NCBI RefSeq assembly: GCF_001680005.1
Contig: NC_033564.1
Location: 1,736,001-1,800,000 of the forward strand
DNA length: 64,000 nucleotides
Origin: Plasmodium coatneyi
Taxonomy: Eukaryota; Apicomplexa; Aconoidasida; Haemosporida; Plasmodiidae
Direction of reading: 5' to 3'
Position numbers and translations under genes: made by a program. This document shows positions 23,636 to 34,733 of this stretch, piece by piece. The notes below the pieces were generated by a model. The model did not search any database. It had not been told where the DNA came from and was given only the letters and a program-made list of their open reading frames with translations. Positions within the stretch are counted from its first letter, which is position 1. Each line of letters begins with the position of its first letter.

Positions 23636-26278
23636 ATGGTAAAAAGGGAATAATACAAAGTTCATTCGCACTATTAAAGAAGTGTATATACAGAAAGTAG
23701 TATGCAACTAGTATACATTGTGTCATATGAGTGGAAATATACTGGTATGCATGTTTTACTGATTGTATATATATTTTTGTAGGATGCATGTTTAGGTAAG
23801 TTACCTTCATATCAGGTATATAAGGAATTCGATTCCAGCCTGGCAAGGTACGCCACTGATCCCGAGGCCGTTTTTCCCGCGAATAGCGTGTTCACGGTGC
23901 TGCCGGCGTATAAGAACAAGTATGATTGTATAAAGAAGATTGGCTACGCCTGGTATTATGTAAACAGAGGAATGAACAAGACGCAAAATCAGTACTATGA
24001 GGAACGTTTTAACTTTTTCTATTATTGGCTAGGAGAAATAGTATATGAGGAATTGGAGAAGAAGAATGATTTTAAGACAGCACTGAGTGAAATATATGAA
24101 GCGTTAAAAATATCGGTCCCCGCGAAAAAGTGTGAAGCTGAGGACCATAAAAACAGCCACCATGATTTCGAACAGAGGAAAACAGTATTCGACTATTGGT
24201 ACAACCATGAAACTATAAAACAGTATTTAGAAAATGGTGATAAAGGCGGTTGTGGGGGAAAATATGCAACCTATTTGGACAAAATTGTCGACGACTATAA
24301 TAACATGAATTCACATTGTGCTACAAAAAGTGATGATCAGGATTCATACTGTAAGAAGGTTAGAAAAGTATTTGAAGGAAATAACAGTCCAGATCAATTA
24401 AAATCAAAATGTGCAATTGCACATAAGGACAAATTCACATCCTTGTCAAAAGTAGCAGAAGAAGTGGCCGTTAGTTTTATATATATATGTTCAAAATAGA
24501 GGGTTTAATAAGACACATATATATCTACATATATATATATGTCTATACGTATATATATCTATATATACATATATATACCTATGTATATACATATATATAA
24601 ATATATACATATATGTATATGTGTGGGGGGCACATAGGAGTGTGTCCATATATTTTATTTTCTCCTTTAATTACACATTTTGTAGGGTCCAGATTCCAAG
24701 GAATTACCTTCAGAACAAGCATATGCTCTATTAGATGGAGGTCCATGGTGTCAAGTACTTTACGCAGGACATGATCCGGGGCAGAAGAAGGAGCAAGAAA
24801 TAAAGACGCAATTGGAGAAAATATTGAGGGATTACACAAACATTCCTCAGAAGGATGAGAGTTTTGCCAATAAAATTCTACAGAACTATTGTTACGCATG
24901 TTGGATGAAGGAACAATTTAACACGGGTAAGGAGACCGATGATGATAATACACCCTGTTATTTCTTGTTCTTTTGGATATGTACTCAAATAAAGAACAAA
25001 TTAAAGGAAAATATGCATCTGAATGGAAATTTTCAGAAAGCCATGAAGGCAATTTATGATGCACTGGCGAAATTCCCTTGGAATGGTATAAGCAAAGAAA
25101 GGAAATGTACTAATATATACCCTGATATTATGGAATCTCTCTTTGAAGCGTTTAAAATTTTTTTTGATTATGAATACAACATTAAAGCTATAGAGAAGAA
25201 ACCGGAGTGTAATAAATATTTCAGTTCACAGTACACCAAAGATCGTAGTAATGCGCAGGGCTGGTATTCATGGTCATGTAAATTCTGTGGGACTACTAAT
25301 AATGAATATTGTAAAAATTTTAAGGTGAAATATATAGACGAAGGGAAGTGCAACTCACCACTGCAACTACCAGAACTGACGTGCACTCCCATAGCAGTCA
25401 AACCTGCTACAGCAGCAAAACCTGAAGCCACTAGAACTTGCAGTCCAGGTTCTCCTGAACTTGACTGTGCAGGCTACCAGAAACCCGGTTCTTCCGGTTC
25501 CGGATCTACGGAAACTTGCAATCTAGATTCCTCTGGTCGATGTGTACATGCTTCACTTCGCCCTGATGGTGTCTTTGATGGGGAGGGCAAGGGTGGTAGT
25601 GACGGTGGTGGTAGTCACAGAAAAGAAGGTGAACAGCTCGCTGTTGCTGCTGGCAGCATCGTCCCTACTGCTGTGTCTGGTGGACTTGCAGTAGTAGGAT
25701 TACCAGCAATTGCTCTTTTCTTATATAAAGTATGTACAACCACTATAATTACAATTATAATTACCTCATTACACATACTTAAAAGTATATAAATAATAAC
25801 ATATTCATTACTATTATATATTTTTTTTTTTTTTCTGTATGTTCGTTTTCTCTATTAAAAAAAGTATGTATACATACATATACATATATATATATATATA
25901 TGTACATGAAGTATATATGTGTGTGTATATGCTATATATATTCCCACCCCCTTTCTTTTCCTTTCCTATTAGTATACCAATTTATTCTCTGGAATACGTG
26001 ACACACTCTCCGGAAGCATTAGAAGCAGAAAAAAACGGTCCGTTCGACAGGAATTAAATGCCTTCTCAGGAGGCGATTCTTCTACAACAGAATATGCGGC
26101 AACTACAGTGGGTTCTTCATCAAATTTGTCAACAAGAGCCCCTTCAACCATAGCAGATTCGACAGATACTTCTACCATATATGGTAGGTCACCACCATCT
26201 GGACGGGGAAGAGCAAATAACAGTAATAATAGAAGAGGAAATGAAAACAGGAGAACCATTAGTTATCAACGTATGTAG
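23636..26278 (+). CDS. KIR: KIR-A: two-domain KIR (PIR superfamily) antigen with CD99-like segment
   Basis: KIR proteins are variant antigens of the Plasmodium interspersed repeat superfamily, predicted at the infected-cell surface. Exon model: 23636-23638 (ATG only, donor GTAAAA), 23783-24451 (donor GTAGCA; 24463 with GTGGCC is the alternative), 24686-25729 (donor GTATGT) and 25973-26278. All junctions are phase 0, total about 673 residues. Exons 2 and 3 each start like a KIR domain (GKLPSYQVYKEFD; SKELPSEQAYALLD) and each has the Phe-Tyr-Trp core (FFYYWLGE; FLFFWICT) and spaced cysteines, so the gene carries two PIR-type domains. A Gly/Ser segment, a hydrophobic membrane span (VPTAVSGGLAVVGLPAIALFLYK) ending at the donor, and a basic cytoplasmic tail (FSGIRDTLSGSIRSRKKR) follow. 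The first junction is inferred by comparison with KIR-C. Confidence 0.88.
24512..24630. repeat. TA-rich microsatellite in KIR-A intron
   Basis: Near-continuous atatat/tatata with interspersed c and g, in the intron between the two KIR-A domain exons. A shorter TA tract (25875-25905) lies in the last intron. Confidence 0.8.
25565..25633 (+). other. Segment matching host CD99, encoded in KIR-A
   Basis: Codons read DGV, then FD, then GEGKGGSDGGGSHRKEGE. From memory, primate CD99 contains DGV, SG, then the same 18 residues just outside its membrane span. Here too the segment lies directly before the predicted membrane span. P. knowlesi KIRs are published as carrying CD99-identical stretches, so this fits an established mimicry phenomenon. 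The nucleotide region is GC-rich compared with the rest of the exon. Confidence 0.85.
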
Positions 26279-27556
26279 AACGAATCACAACACAACACAC
26301 ATTGTGTGGAATGTGGAACGTCACATTTGGAATGTAATATAACACTGAATGAATAAAATTCCCTTCCGTTAATTGTAAACAGTGTGCAATGTCCTTCCCG
26401 AAGAGGCATAAATAACCGCACGGAGTTCATACAATCCAGAAGCAGATTGATATTTCTTTTCTTTTTTTTTTTTTTAAGTTCCATCTTTGGTACGCTTCCC
26501 TTTTTTTTGTTAAATTCCTGCTTTTTAGTATTGCACTAAGGTGCTTATGTTAATGTGTAAGCAACATAAGTCATAAAAAATTCCTTTCACTACATTTTGA
26601 TTTGTTTGCAACTTTTTAAATTCATTCCTACTTGTTTGCAATTTTTTTTTACTGAGGATTCAATATGTTCATGAAAATTCTTACACAAATTTTTATCTTT
26701 GTAATTTTTTTTTTTATTTTAACATAATAATTTTTTTTTTTCGCTAATTCCAATTATGGGCATATTTGAGAAAAGGTGCTCCTCCAAATTGTGCGAGTGC
26801 ACCGAATGCTATTACACACTGTTAAACTAGCACATGTATTTATGACCACCCATGGAAAAAAAAAAATTAGGCAAAAAAAAAGAAAAATTGCCCTAATATA
26901 AATTTTGTCATACAGAAAAAATTGTCCAAAGGAGAAAAATTGCGAAAAAAATTGTCCTAAAAAAAAGGAAGGGCTTGGCTTCTACTGCTTTTTTTTTTTT
27001 TTTTTTTTTGCGCAAAGTTGTACATTTCTATAGCCCCCACCAGCATCACATCACATGTATCACAATGCACGCGCTTCTCCTGCCCGCAAAAAAAAAAAGG
27101 GTGTTCTTACAAAAAAAAAAAAAAAAAAAGAAAGGAATTGTGTACACAATTGCACAAATCATTTACCATGTCCCATGTGTCTGTATGAAAAAAAAATAAA
27201 ATAATAAGGACAAATTGGCACATTAAACAAAAAAAGAAAAAAGAAAATTGATTTGAATTAAATTGAATTAATTCATAAAATATAAGAAAGAAGAAAAAAA
27301 TAGAAGGAAGGGGAAAAAAGGAAAAGAAAAAAAGAAAAAGAAAAGAAGGAAGAAGAAATCAAATAAAAGGAAGGAAAGGAAAAAAAAAAATAAAGAAAAA
27401 AAGAAAAAGGAATGGAGGAAAAAAGAAAGTGTCATTTTTCTTCTTTCCTTACACTGTATATATAAACTGTGTGGACGTGCAGTTATTTATGCGTCCCCCC
27501 TCTTGAGGGAGGGAGACACATTCATTCAACATTCCAAAGTTTTACATACAGTAGTG
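26279..27556. other. Intergenic between KIR-A and KIR-B (3' ends face each other)
   Basis: AT-rich with many A and T homopolymers and an A/G-rich block at 27190-27430. It carries the 3' UTRs of two convergent kir genes. No coding frame is supported. Confidence 0.5.
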
Positions 27557-29302
27557 TTACATCATACCATAACCTACATTCGTTCTTTGATGGTGGCCTG
27601 GCCTATTGTTATTTGTATTTGCATTTGTTCCTGTTCCTGCCCTTCCTTTGGGTTGTCTTGTAGAATGCCCTGTGTATTCAGCAGAACGTAGTGTGGTGGA
27701 ATAATCTGTTGAAGCAAGTGTTGATTCATCCTCTGTTGTGGAACCTATTGTCGAGCTGACTTCTGTGAGTGTATCGAATTGTTGTTGTTCGGTATATCTC
27801 TTTTTTCTATTCCTTCTATTGGTCCCGTTGTTACTGTTGCTTAATCCAAGAGTGCTGCTTATCCATGAAGGCAATGGAGAATACTGAGAAGGAATGGAAG
27901 GATGGGTTAAAAGGGTTTAGGGTTAAAAGAGAAAAGGGCTTAAAGGAGTAAGGGTTAGAAGAAAGAGTTTAAGAGGAAAGAGTTAAGAGGAAGGGTCGAA
28001 GGGAAGAGTGTTATAGGTGGAAGGAAGGAAAGTCTAAGGAAGGAGGGGGGGGGAGGAAACCTTCCTAAGGAGAAAAGGAAGGAAGCAGGGTCTAAGGTGG
28101 AAGGGAAGGTTCTTAGGGGTAGTAGGTCGTATGGTAGGGTGGTAGGTGGAAGGAAGGAAAGGAAAGAAGGAAAGGAGGGTCTAAGGAAGGAAGGAGGGAA
28201 GGAAACGAGGTCTAAGGAGGAGGGAAGGAGGGTGATCTAAGGAAGGAAGGGGAGAAAATACTACTAGTTATAGTAGTATTTTAATTATAACTTTACCTTA
28301 TACAATAAGAAGGGAGCGACTGTCATTCCGAGTGTTCCAAATATAGAAGAAAGAGCCGTGGTGGTGGTGGCTTTATTTAAGTCTTGTTCTGTTATTGTGG
28401 AAGAAACGGATTCGTGTGGCTCAAGGGAACATGTAGCAACTTCCTTTTCTCTAGGTGGTGGTGCACATTCCAGTTTTAATAGTTTTCCATGAATTTTTGT
28501 CTTATTTTCTTTCCAAAATGTGCTGCAGTAATCATCATCGGGTTTGTCTGTACAATGTGCATTTACGACGGTATATACTGATTTAATTCTTTCCAGGTAA
28601 CCTCTATAATCCTCATTACATGTGTCTCCAGCATTCCTTGTTTGCCTATATATATAGTCAGAGCCGTGGTAATATTCGTATACATCCTTCCTCAGGTTGA
28701 AAAGGAATTTGTCAACGTCTTCGTATTTAACAGTACATTTATGCCCGTTAGTAACATCTTTCAGCGTACTATAAATTGTTCCTAGGACTTCTGAGAGCGT
28801 GTAATTATTCTGACCTATAGGGACTTGCTTCTCCAACCAGTAATAAAAAAAATGGCAAGGTGCATCTATGTACTGTATTTTTTCAGTGTCGATCGCATAG
28901 TCCCCTTTTTTTTTACATGCATAACAATAGGCATGCATGATTTTCTCCCTGAAATTAAGGAGTCCCGTATACCTATTTAACTCATTATTTAATTTATTCC
29001 TCCATTGTTGAGTCCAGCCATCACTCTCATCACATTCGTTCGATGCCCCCCAGAATTTATTATAGAAATCCGCATATGCAGGTAAACTCTGTGGCTGCAG
29101 AATCTGCAAATATATAGTTGGCACGGAAGTAGAGTGTGTCCATTGTATACATATATATATACATTGCATGTATATTCCTCTCACACATTTTTTATTCTAT
29201 TTTGCAGTATGTCTGAAGTGCTATATCCTCCTTATATGCCCCCTTGATGTGTAAAAGAGAAGGGCGAACCCTGAGTATGCTTACCTTTCCGGATGATGCC
29301 AT
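27557..29302 (-). CDS. KIR: KIR-B: KIR (PIR superfamily) antigen, three exons
   Basis: Exons on the minus strand: 29285-29302 (MASSGK, donor GTAAGC), 28297-29103 (acceptor TATTTGCAG, donor GTAAAG) and 27557-27883 (acceptor CCTTCTCAG). All are phase 0 and give 383 residues. The extracellular domain opens with SLPAYADFYNKFW and contains the cysteine pattern and CHFFYYWLEK core typical of KIR. It ends in a short membrane span (LSSIFGTLGMTVAPFLLYK) placed, as in other kir genes, exactly at the exon 2 donor. Exon 3 is a basic Ser/Thr/Asn-rich tail (SNNGTNRRNRKKRYTEQQQ) ending GYGMM. No signal peptide, no frame damage, so it looks intact. No CD99-like stretch is visible in it. Confidence 0.93.
27884..28296 (+). 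repeat. Telomere- and array-related DNA in KIR-B intron 2
   Basis: The plus strand has gggttaaaagggtttagggttaa (27904 on, telomere-like) and repeated words gtctaaggaaggaagg and ggtggtaggtgg. The same words occur in the flanks of the interstitial array (10486-10515 and 9290-9325). The intron is a purine-rich relative of that array. Confidence 0.8.
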
Positions 29303-30842
29303 TGTTAGTGTATATTTTTTCTTTGTATATATATTCTACTTTAGATATTGTTTATATATTTAGTATAAGGGGGGGGAAGGAAGTGTTGTATGTATGCAAA
29401 ATTTTACCTACCTGTTTGTTCTATAACTATGAATATGAAATAGGACTATTAAATTTTGCACTCTTCCTTACAGCACACACACTGCTCAAAACTTTTAAAG
29501 GAACAATGATAATACATTATACAAATATATATAAGATAATCATATGTGCACATATATAATTAAGCTAAAAATAGGAATAAATGCATGGGCATAATGAAGT
29601 TAAAAAAAAAAAAAGAAAAAAGAAGAATAAGGTAACATTACTATGTAGAAGTAGAACATGTATTAAAGGGTAAGGGAACGAGGAGTGAAGATTAGTTCAA
29701 ATAGTGCATAATGTGCATATATTCATTCATACAAATGAATTGTTCATGGTGTATTTGTCAAAAGAGAGATAGGAATAGAAGTTCAAAAAGTTTATTATTA
29801 CTGAGTGTTCTTAAAACAAAAGATAAAGAAAAAGGGGAACATGAACACATTAACATGTGCAAAAAAATATATAATGTGCACACAAGGAGGAAGAGAGGAA
29901 AAAAGCTCAAATAGTATAGTACATAATGTAACATGCACATCCTTCCCATATGGTTGAACTGTTTGTATAAATAATTATGGGGAAAAAGGAAAAAAGGGAA
30001 AAGAAAAGAAGTTATTATTACTACTGGGGTGTCATGAATAGAAAAGGGGGGAGGGGGGTATGGTGTAAAAAAATGTGTTATTATATAAGGAATGTATGTG
30101 TACATCTCCCTTCTTATTCGAAAAAGAAATAACACTCACCTAATTGTTCCTAATTATACCTTTTTCCATTCCTTCCCCATTTAATTCCCTAAGTTCGTGC
30201 ACACTCTACCTATTACATATGAATACATGTACACATGTGAGGGAGGGAAGGGGGGGGAGGAATATTGCACATGTGCATATGAACTATACTATATGTATTT
30301 GTGAGTAGTTTTTAATTATCACTTTTAAATAACCATTAAGCATAAATGAGTAATGCAAGCAGAAACTTTTTATTAGGAAAGAAATCACATTCCTATGCAA
30401 TCAGAAATAAGAATAAATAAGTAATAATATAATGTTTCTATGAACAGTCACATGCAAAGAGCACAAATGTAACAACACACCATACAATGGTAGAATAAAT
30501 GTATAAAAAGGAACGTGTGTAAAAAAGTGTATCCTCCTCTTTTGTTTTTTTTTTTGACTTCTTTTTTTGTCATACCAACACATAGTTGTTTATATGTGTA
30601 TGCATTATACATATATACATATGCTGATTCTAATACGTACATGTATGTGTGTGGCATAGTACTACTATTCAAAAATTGAAGGAATGTGTAATATTCACAG
30701 AGAGAGTGAACAAATTTCAATATTCATAATCATCAATAGTCATTATCGAATTAGCAAAATCTTTATATTCTTCTCCATTTTTTTCGAATATATAGAGGAG
30801 TTTAATATAGATTTATTATATACAGAAGAATATACATAAACC
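29303..30842. other. Intergenic, shared upstream region of KIR-B and KIR-C
   Basis: Divergent promoters of two kir genes. AT-rich, with short G-rich runs (29370-29380, 30046-30060, 30242-30262). No coding frame is supported. Confidence 0.5.
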
Positions 30843-32413
30843 ATGTCAGCAGTCGTAAGGGAAAAATTTTATGTTGCTCCCACGTACTTCCGCTTGTTTA
30901 TAATGTTCATATACATATGATATACGCCGACCTTCGCACGTAATATAATAAAATCAAAGGGAAAATCTGTATAAACTTACACTTGCATATTCCACTTTTC
31001 GGGAATTATATATTTGCAGCAGCTGGATCGGCAGAATTTACCTTCATATATAAAGTTCTATAAGCAATTCGACGAAAGCAATGTGGAATGTAAAAGTGGA
31101 TGCGATAATAATATAACAAATGTTACAGATAGATGTAAGGGAAATAAATGTAATGTTACAATAGACCGAATTAAGAAAGCACTGGGCTATATATACCATG
31201 AATGCGGAAAAGATAAGACACCATCCAAAGAGGAAGCTTACCACTTCTTTTATTATTGGTTGGGAGATAAATTATCGAAGAGTGAAGAGGGACGTGCCAA
31301 TTTTCTAGCTGAAATAGGTCTTATTTGCGACGCTATAAATGATTCCTGTACATCAGGACAAAAATGTGGAATTCCCCGTGATAATCCTGAACCGAGCACA
31401 TTCGATAGTCAGAAAAAAATATTCGACTATTATTACGACTACAGTAGAATAAAGGAAAATTTAAAAAATGGTGAGCCCAACTGCCATGACAGTTGGTCAA
31501 GTTACCGTGCTGAAGTTTCCTTAGCATGTGACGTTGTGAAGGAATATTGCGCAGGAAAGGGGAAGGATGATGAGAAGGCATATTGTGAAGAATTCAAAAC
31601 AAAATACCTACCATATTGTACTATGGCAAAACTGTCAGAACTGACATGTGAATTAACATCTACACAACAAAGAATAGTGTCTGCAGCAACACTAGCAGTA
31701 TCATCTAAAGCGAACGAAGCCGTAAGTAAAGCTACCACCACCGCTTCCCTTACTTCCTCAATGGTCGCAGTAGGACTACAAACAATCCTTCTCCTTTTAT
31801 ATAGAGTAAGTACAACCATTATAAGTACATAATTATAATAGAAAAATATATTTACAATTATAATTAAAGTAATATTTACAATTATACTTAAAATTGAAAC
31901 ATGGCGAATGTGTAAACAATATAACGAATAGATACTACTTCTACGATCAGTAGACATAGGAATAATCTACATTATATATAGGTATACAATACATGTTCCC
32001 ACGAATCCCCTTTTAACCTTTTCCTCCTTTAAACCCTTCCTTTTAACCCGGAACCCTTTCTTCTTTTAACTCTAAAACCGAAATCTTACACCCACTTCCT
32101 TCTTTTTAAGTCTTTTCCTTTTAACCCCTTTCTTCCTTCTTAGTATACTCCATTATCCTCCTGGTTTGGTAACCATCCTAATGGAGGAGGAAGAGGAACA
32201 AGGAAGAAAGGATCAAATCGACGACAACAATTTGACGAATTAACAACAGACACTTCCACTATAGGCTACACGGAAAGTTCGGAAACAAATTCCATACTTG
32301 ATCCGACGGTACGCTCTGCTAGCCCATACACAGGACCGTCTACAAGACCGTCTACCAGGGGAGCAGGATCAAATACACCGAGTCTCCAGAATATAGGTTA
32401 TCATAGCACATAG
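30843..32413 (+). CDS. KIR: KIR-C: KIR (PIR superfamily) antigen, three exons
   Basis: Exons 30843-30854 (MSAV, donor GTAAGG), 31020-31805 (acceptor TATTTGCAG, donor GTAAGT) and 32144-32413 (acceptor CCTTCTTAG, stop TAG). All are phase 0, 355 residues in total. The domain starts QNLPSYIKFYKQFDESN, carries the HFFYYWLGDK core and regularly spaced cysteines, and ends with a membrane span (ASLTSSMVAVGLQTILLLLYR) at the exon 2 donor. The tail is Gly/Arg- and Ser/Thr-rich (GGGRGTRKKGSNRRQQ). The gene looks intact. Two N-x-T sequons (NNIT, NVT) lie early in the domain. It gives the clean template from which the exon 1 and splice structure of KIR-A was inferred. Confidence 0.94.
32008..32092 (+). 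repeat. Telomere-like motifs in KIR-C intron 2
   Basis: Sense strand reads ccttttaacc, tttaaaccctt, and aacccggaaccct (32045-32057), a degenerate CCCTAAA-type stretch just before the exon 3 acceptor. The last 13-mer is identical to one in SICAvar intron 2 (4421-4433). Confidence 0.7.
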
Positions 32414-33457
32414 AACACTGAAGAACTGCCTTCTCCTGCGCCAAAAATCATAAAATGTGTGTAAGGTTCCTCCTTAAAACTGTAATGTTCCACACCGGAA
32501 ACTACAGTGACTCAACAGTTCTCAGTACGTAACCACAGTAACCACGAAATGTAAGCAAAAAAAATTTATAAAAATGCATATATATAATTCAATTTACTTT
32601 TTTGTACCAATGAGTATACATGACAATAATGTACGTATACTACGCGCGCCGTTTACAATAATATTTTGGTATATATTTCTATAGTAAGCTAATAGGAACT
32701 AATGTCTGCGACCCCCAAGAAAAGAAAAGCAATCTTACATATTTATGCAAGAAAAGGGGGTACATTCCTATGTCCCTATTTTTCCTATCTGCGCTTTTCC
32801 TTACTTGGATAGTGTACATAAAGAGCAACAAAAGCAGAATTAAAGAAGAAATGTTGCTCCTAAGAATAAAATTTACGTAAGAAAATATCGGGAGAACACA
32901 CTTCTTCATGTTGGGCCTGTTCCCTGTCGCTTTCTTTTTTTTTTTTAATTTTTCCAAATCAAAATAAGAAGAAAACGGAAAAATGCAATATATTATTGTT
33001 TAATGATAAAAAAAAAAAAAAAAGAAAAAAAAGCGCATATTATGGTATATAAAAACTTTGGCTATGCACGCGAATTGTTCTCTCAATTGCAAAATGCTTC
33101 GTACATCTTCAAACCTCACAAATAATATTTGCACTGCGGGGCTCAGCTGTGCAGTAGCTGAATTCTTCCCGTTCCCCTTTTTCGTTTTCCTTTTTTTTTT
33201 TTTTTTTTTGCCCAATTTGTGAGCACATCGCACGGGGGGTAAAGTATAACCCAGATGGGCATCAAAACAAATAGGCCTACTTGTATGAACATAAAACAGA
33301 AAAAGGGAAACATGCGTTAATGTACAAATTGGCCAAATAAATATAGCGGAATGAATATTTACATGTGCGTGCAGTTTGAAGAACACTTCATCTTCAAATA
33401 ATTTTCTCATTTTCCCTTTTTGTTGCATTTGTTGTGGAAATTTCTCTGCGTTTCATT
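32414..33457. other. Intergenic between KIR-C and the PDI-like gene
   Basis: The 3' ends of a plus-strand and a minus-strand gene meet here. AT-rich with a long A run at 33007-33021 and a T run at 33192-33210. It marks the return from antigen genes to core genes. Confidence 0.45.
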
Positions 33458-34733
33458 TTACAACTCTGAGTTGGCTTCCTCCGCGTTGGTAAAACTAAAC
33501 TTGGGGACCGTCTTCACGGTAAAGGGAACCAAATTATCGACAGAAGATTTGCCCATCATCATTTGTGTGATGAAATTTCTGATGGACTGTTCAGAATAAT
33601 TCCCCTTCAAAATGGAATAGACATTTTTAGAAAAGCTAATAGCAATAACAGTGGGGAAACCGAAAGTAAGATTTAACTTCTGCACAATATCTAGTTGGTC
33701 TCCTGCTTGAGTCCACAAGAAAGTGACTGGTAACGTACTAACGTCTTTAATAACATTGGTAAGTATCTGCACATAGGATTTGAAATAACTCAGTTCAGTG
33801 TCTTCTTTGTTTGGTAAAATGGCTAAGAGACATACGTCTTTTTCGCAATATTCGTCAAACACTTGTTGGGAAGTTAACTGAATTACTTCCTTCTTTTCTG
33901 AATAGTATTTTAAAAAAAATTGATACATGTCCTCTACCGTTCTAGAGTCGTTATATTCTATAGCACTATGTGATTTTTTCTTTCCTGACGGGAATAACCT
34001 AAAAGATGGATAGTGCCTTATTTGATAAGTTTGCGCTGATCGTTGTTCCACTGTAGCGTCTATTTTCGCAATTCGTGCGTTCTTCAAATGGGCTACTTTT
34101 TTTGCTAGTTGGTCGAACATGGGGTGTATCGGTTTACTGTGTCCACACCATGGAGCGTAGAAAAAGACAAACCAGACGTTCTCATCATTCTGTAACACAC
34201 TGTTATCAAAATTGCCATCATTTAGTATAATTACTTTTCCATCGTTTTTTTTTTTTTCCTTTTTTTTTATAGGAGCTTTTATTCATATCATCGAGGTCGA
34301 TATTTAGTTCCTTCAAACGGTGCTTTTTTATACTATCATATACAAAGGAAACCACTTCTTTTATTTTGTAATTTCCATCAAATTTCTCCATATTTTTTTT
34401 ACTGTCGTTTGCGAAGAAAACGTGTATACTTGGGTAGGTTTCAATTTTGTACTGGTTAATTATATCTTCATTTTTTACGGCCAAAATTGTTATGTCGTCT
34501 TTTATCGTCTTGGCTATGCTGGTAAAGTCGTTCGCAAACCCCCTGGAGGCTCTGCACCATGTTGCGTAAAATTGCACTAGGCAGACTTTTTTGCTACTTA
34601 GCAACTCCTCGAACTCTTTGGGACCTTCCACTGTTTTGATTTCTTTCACATTTGAGTACAGACCCAAGGCGTGCCTGGGGCACAGGCTGGCGAGGAGCAC
34701 CAGCGAGCAAATTAGGGGTCCCACGGGCTTCAT
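33458..34733 (-). CDS. PDI-11: PDI-like ER thioredoxin-fold protein (frame break in an A run)
   Basis: Starts at 34733 with a signal peptide (MKPVGPLICSLVLLASLCPRHALG) followed by a thioredoxin-like domain containing FYATWCRAS (Cys60). After a basic linker comes a second thioredoxin-like domain with FYAPWCGHS. Both sites are CxxS, lacking the resolving cysteine, so the protein could form mixed disulfides or act as isomerase or chaperone rather than a dithiol oxidase. The frame is broken in a run of 13 A (sense strand; 34245-34257). With 12 A the sequence reads on through DGKVIILNDGNFDNSVLQNDEN into domain 2, giving about 424 residues. The C-terminus is ANSEL, which is not a clear -DEL retention signal. 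The symbol rests on remembered synteny with P. falciparum HSP70-3/PDI-11. Confidence 0.85.
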
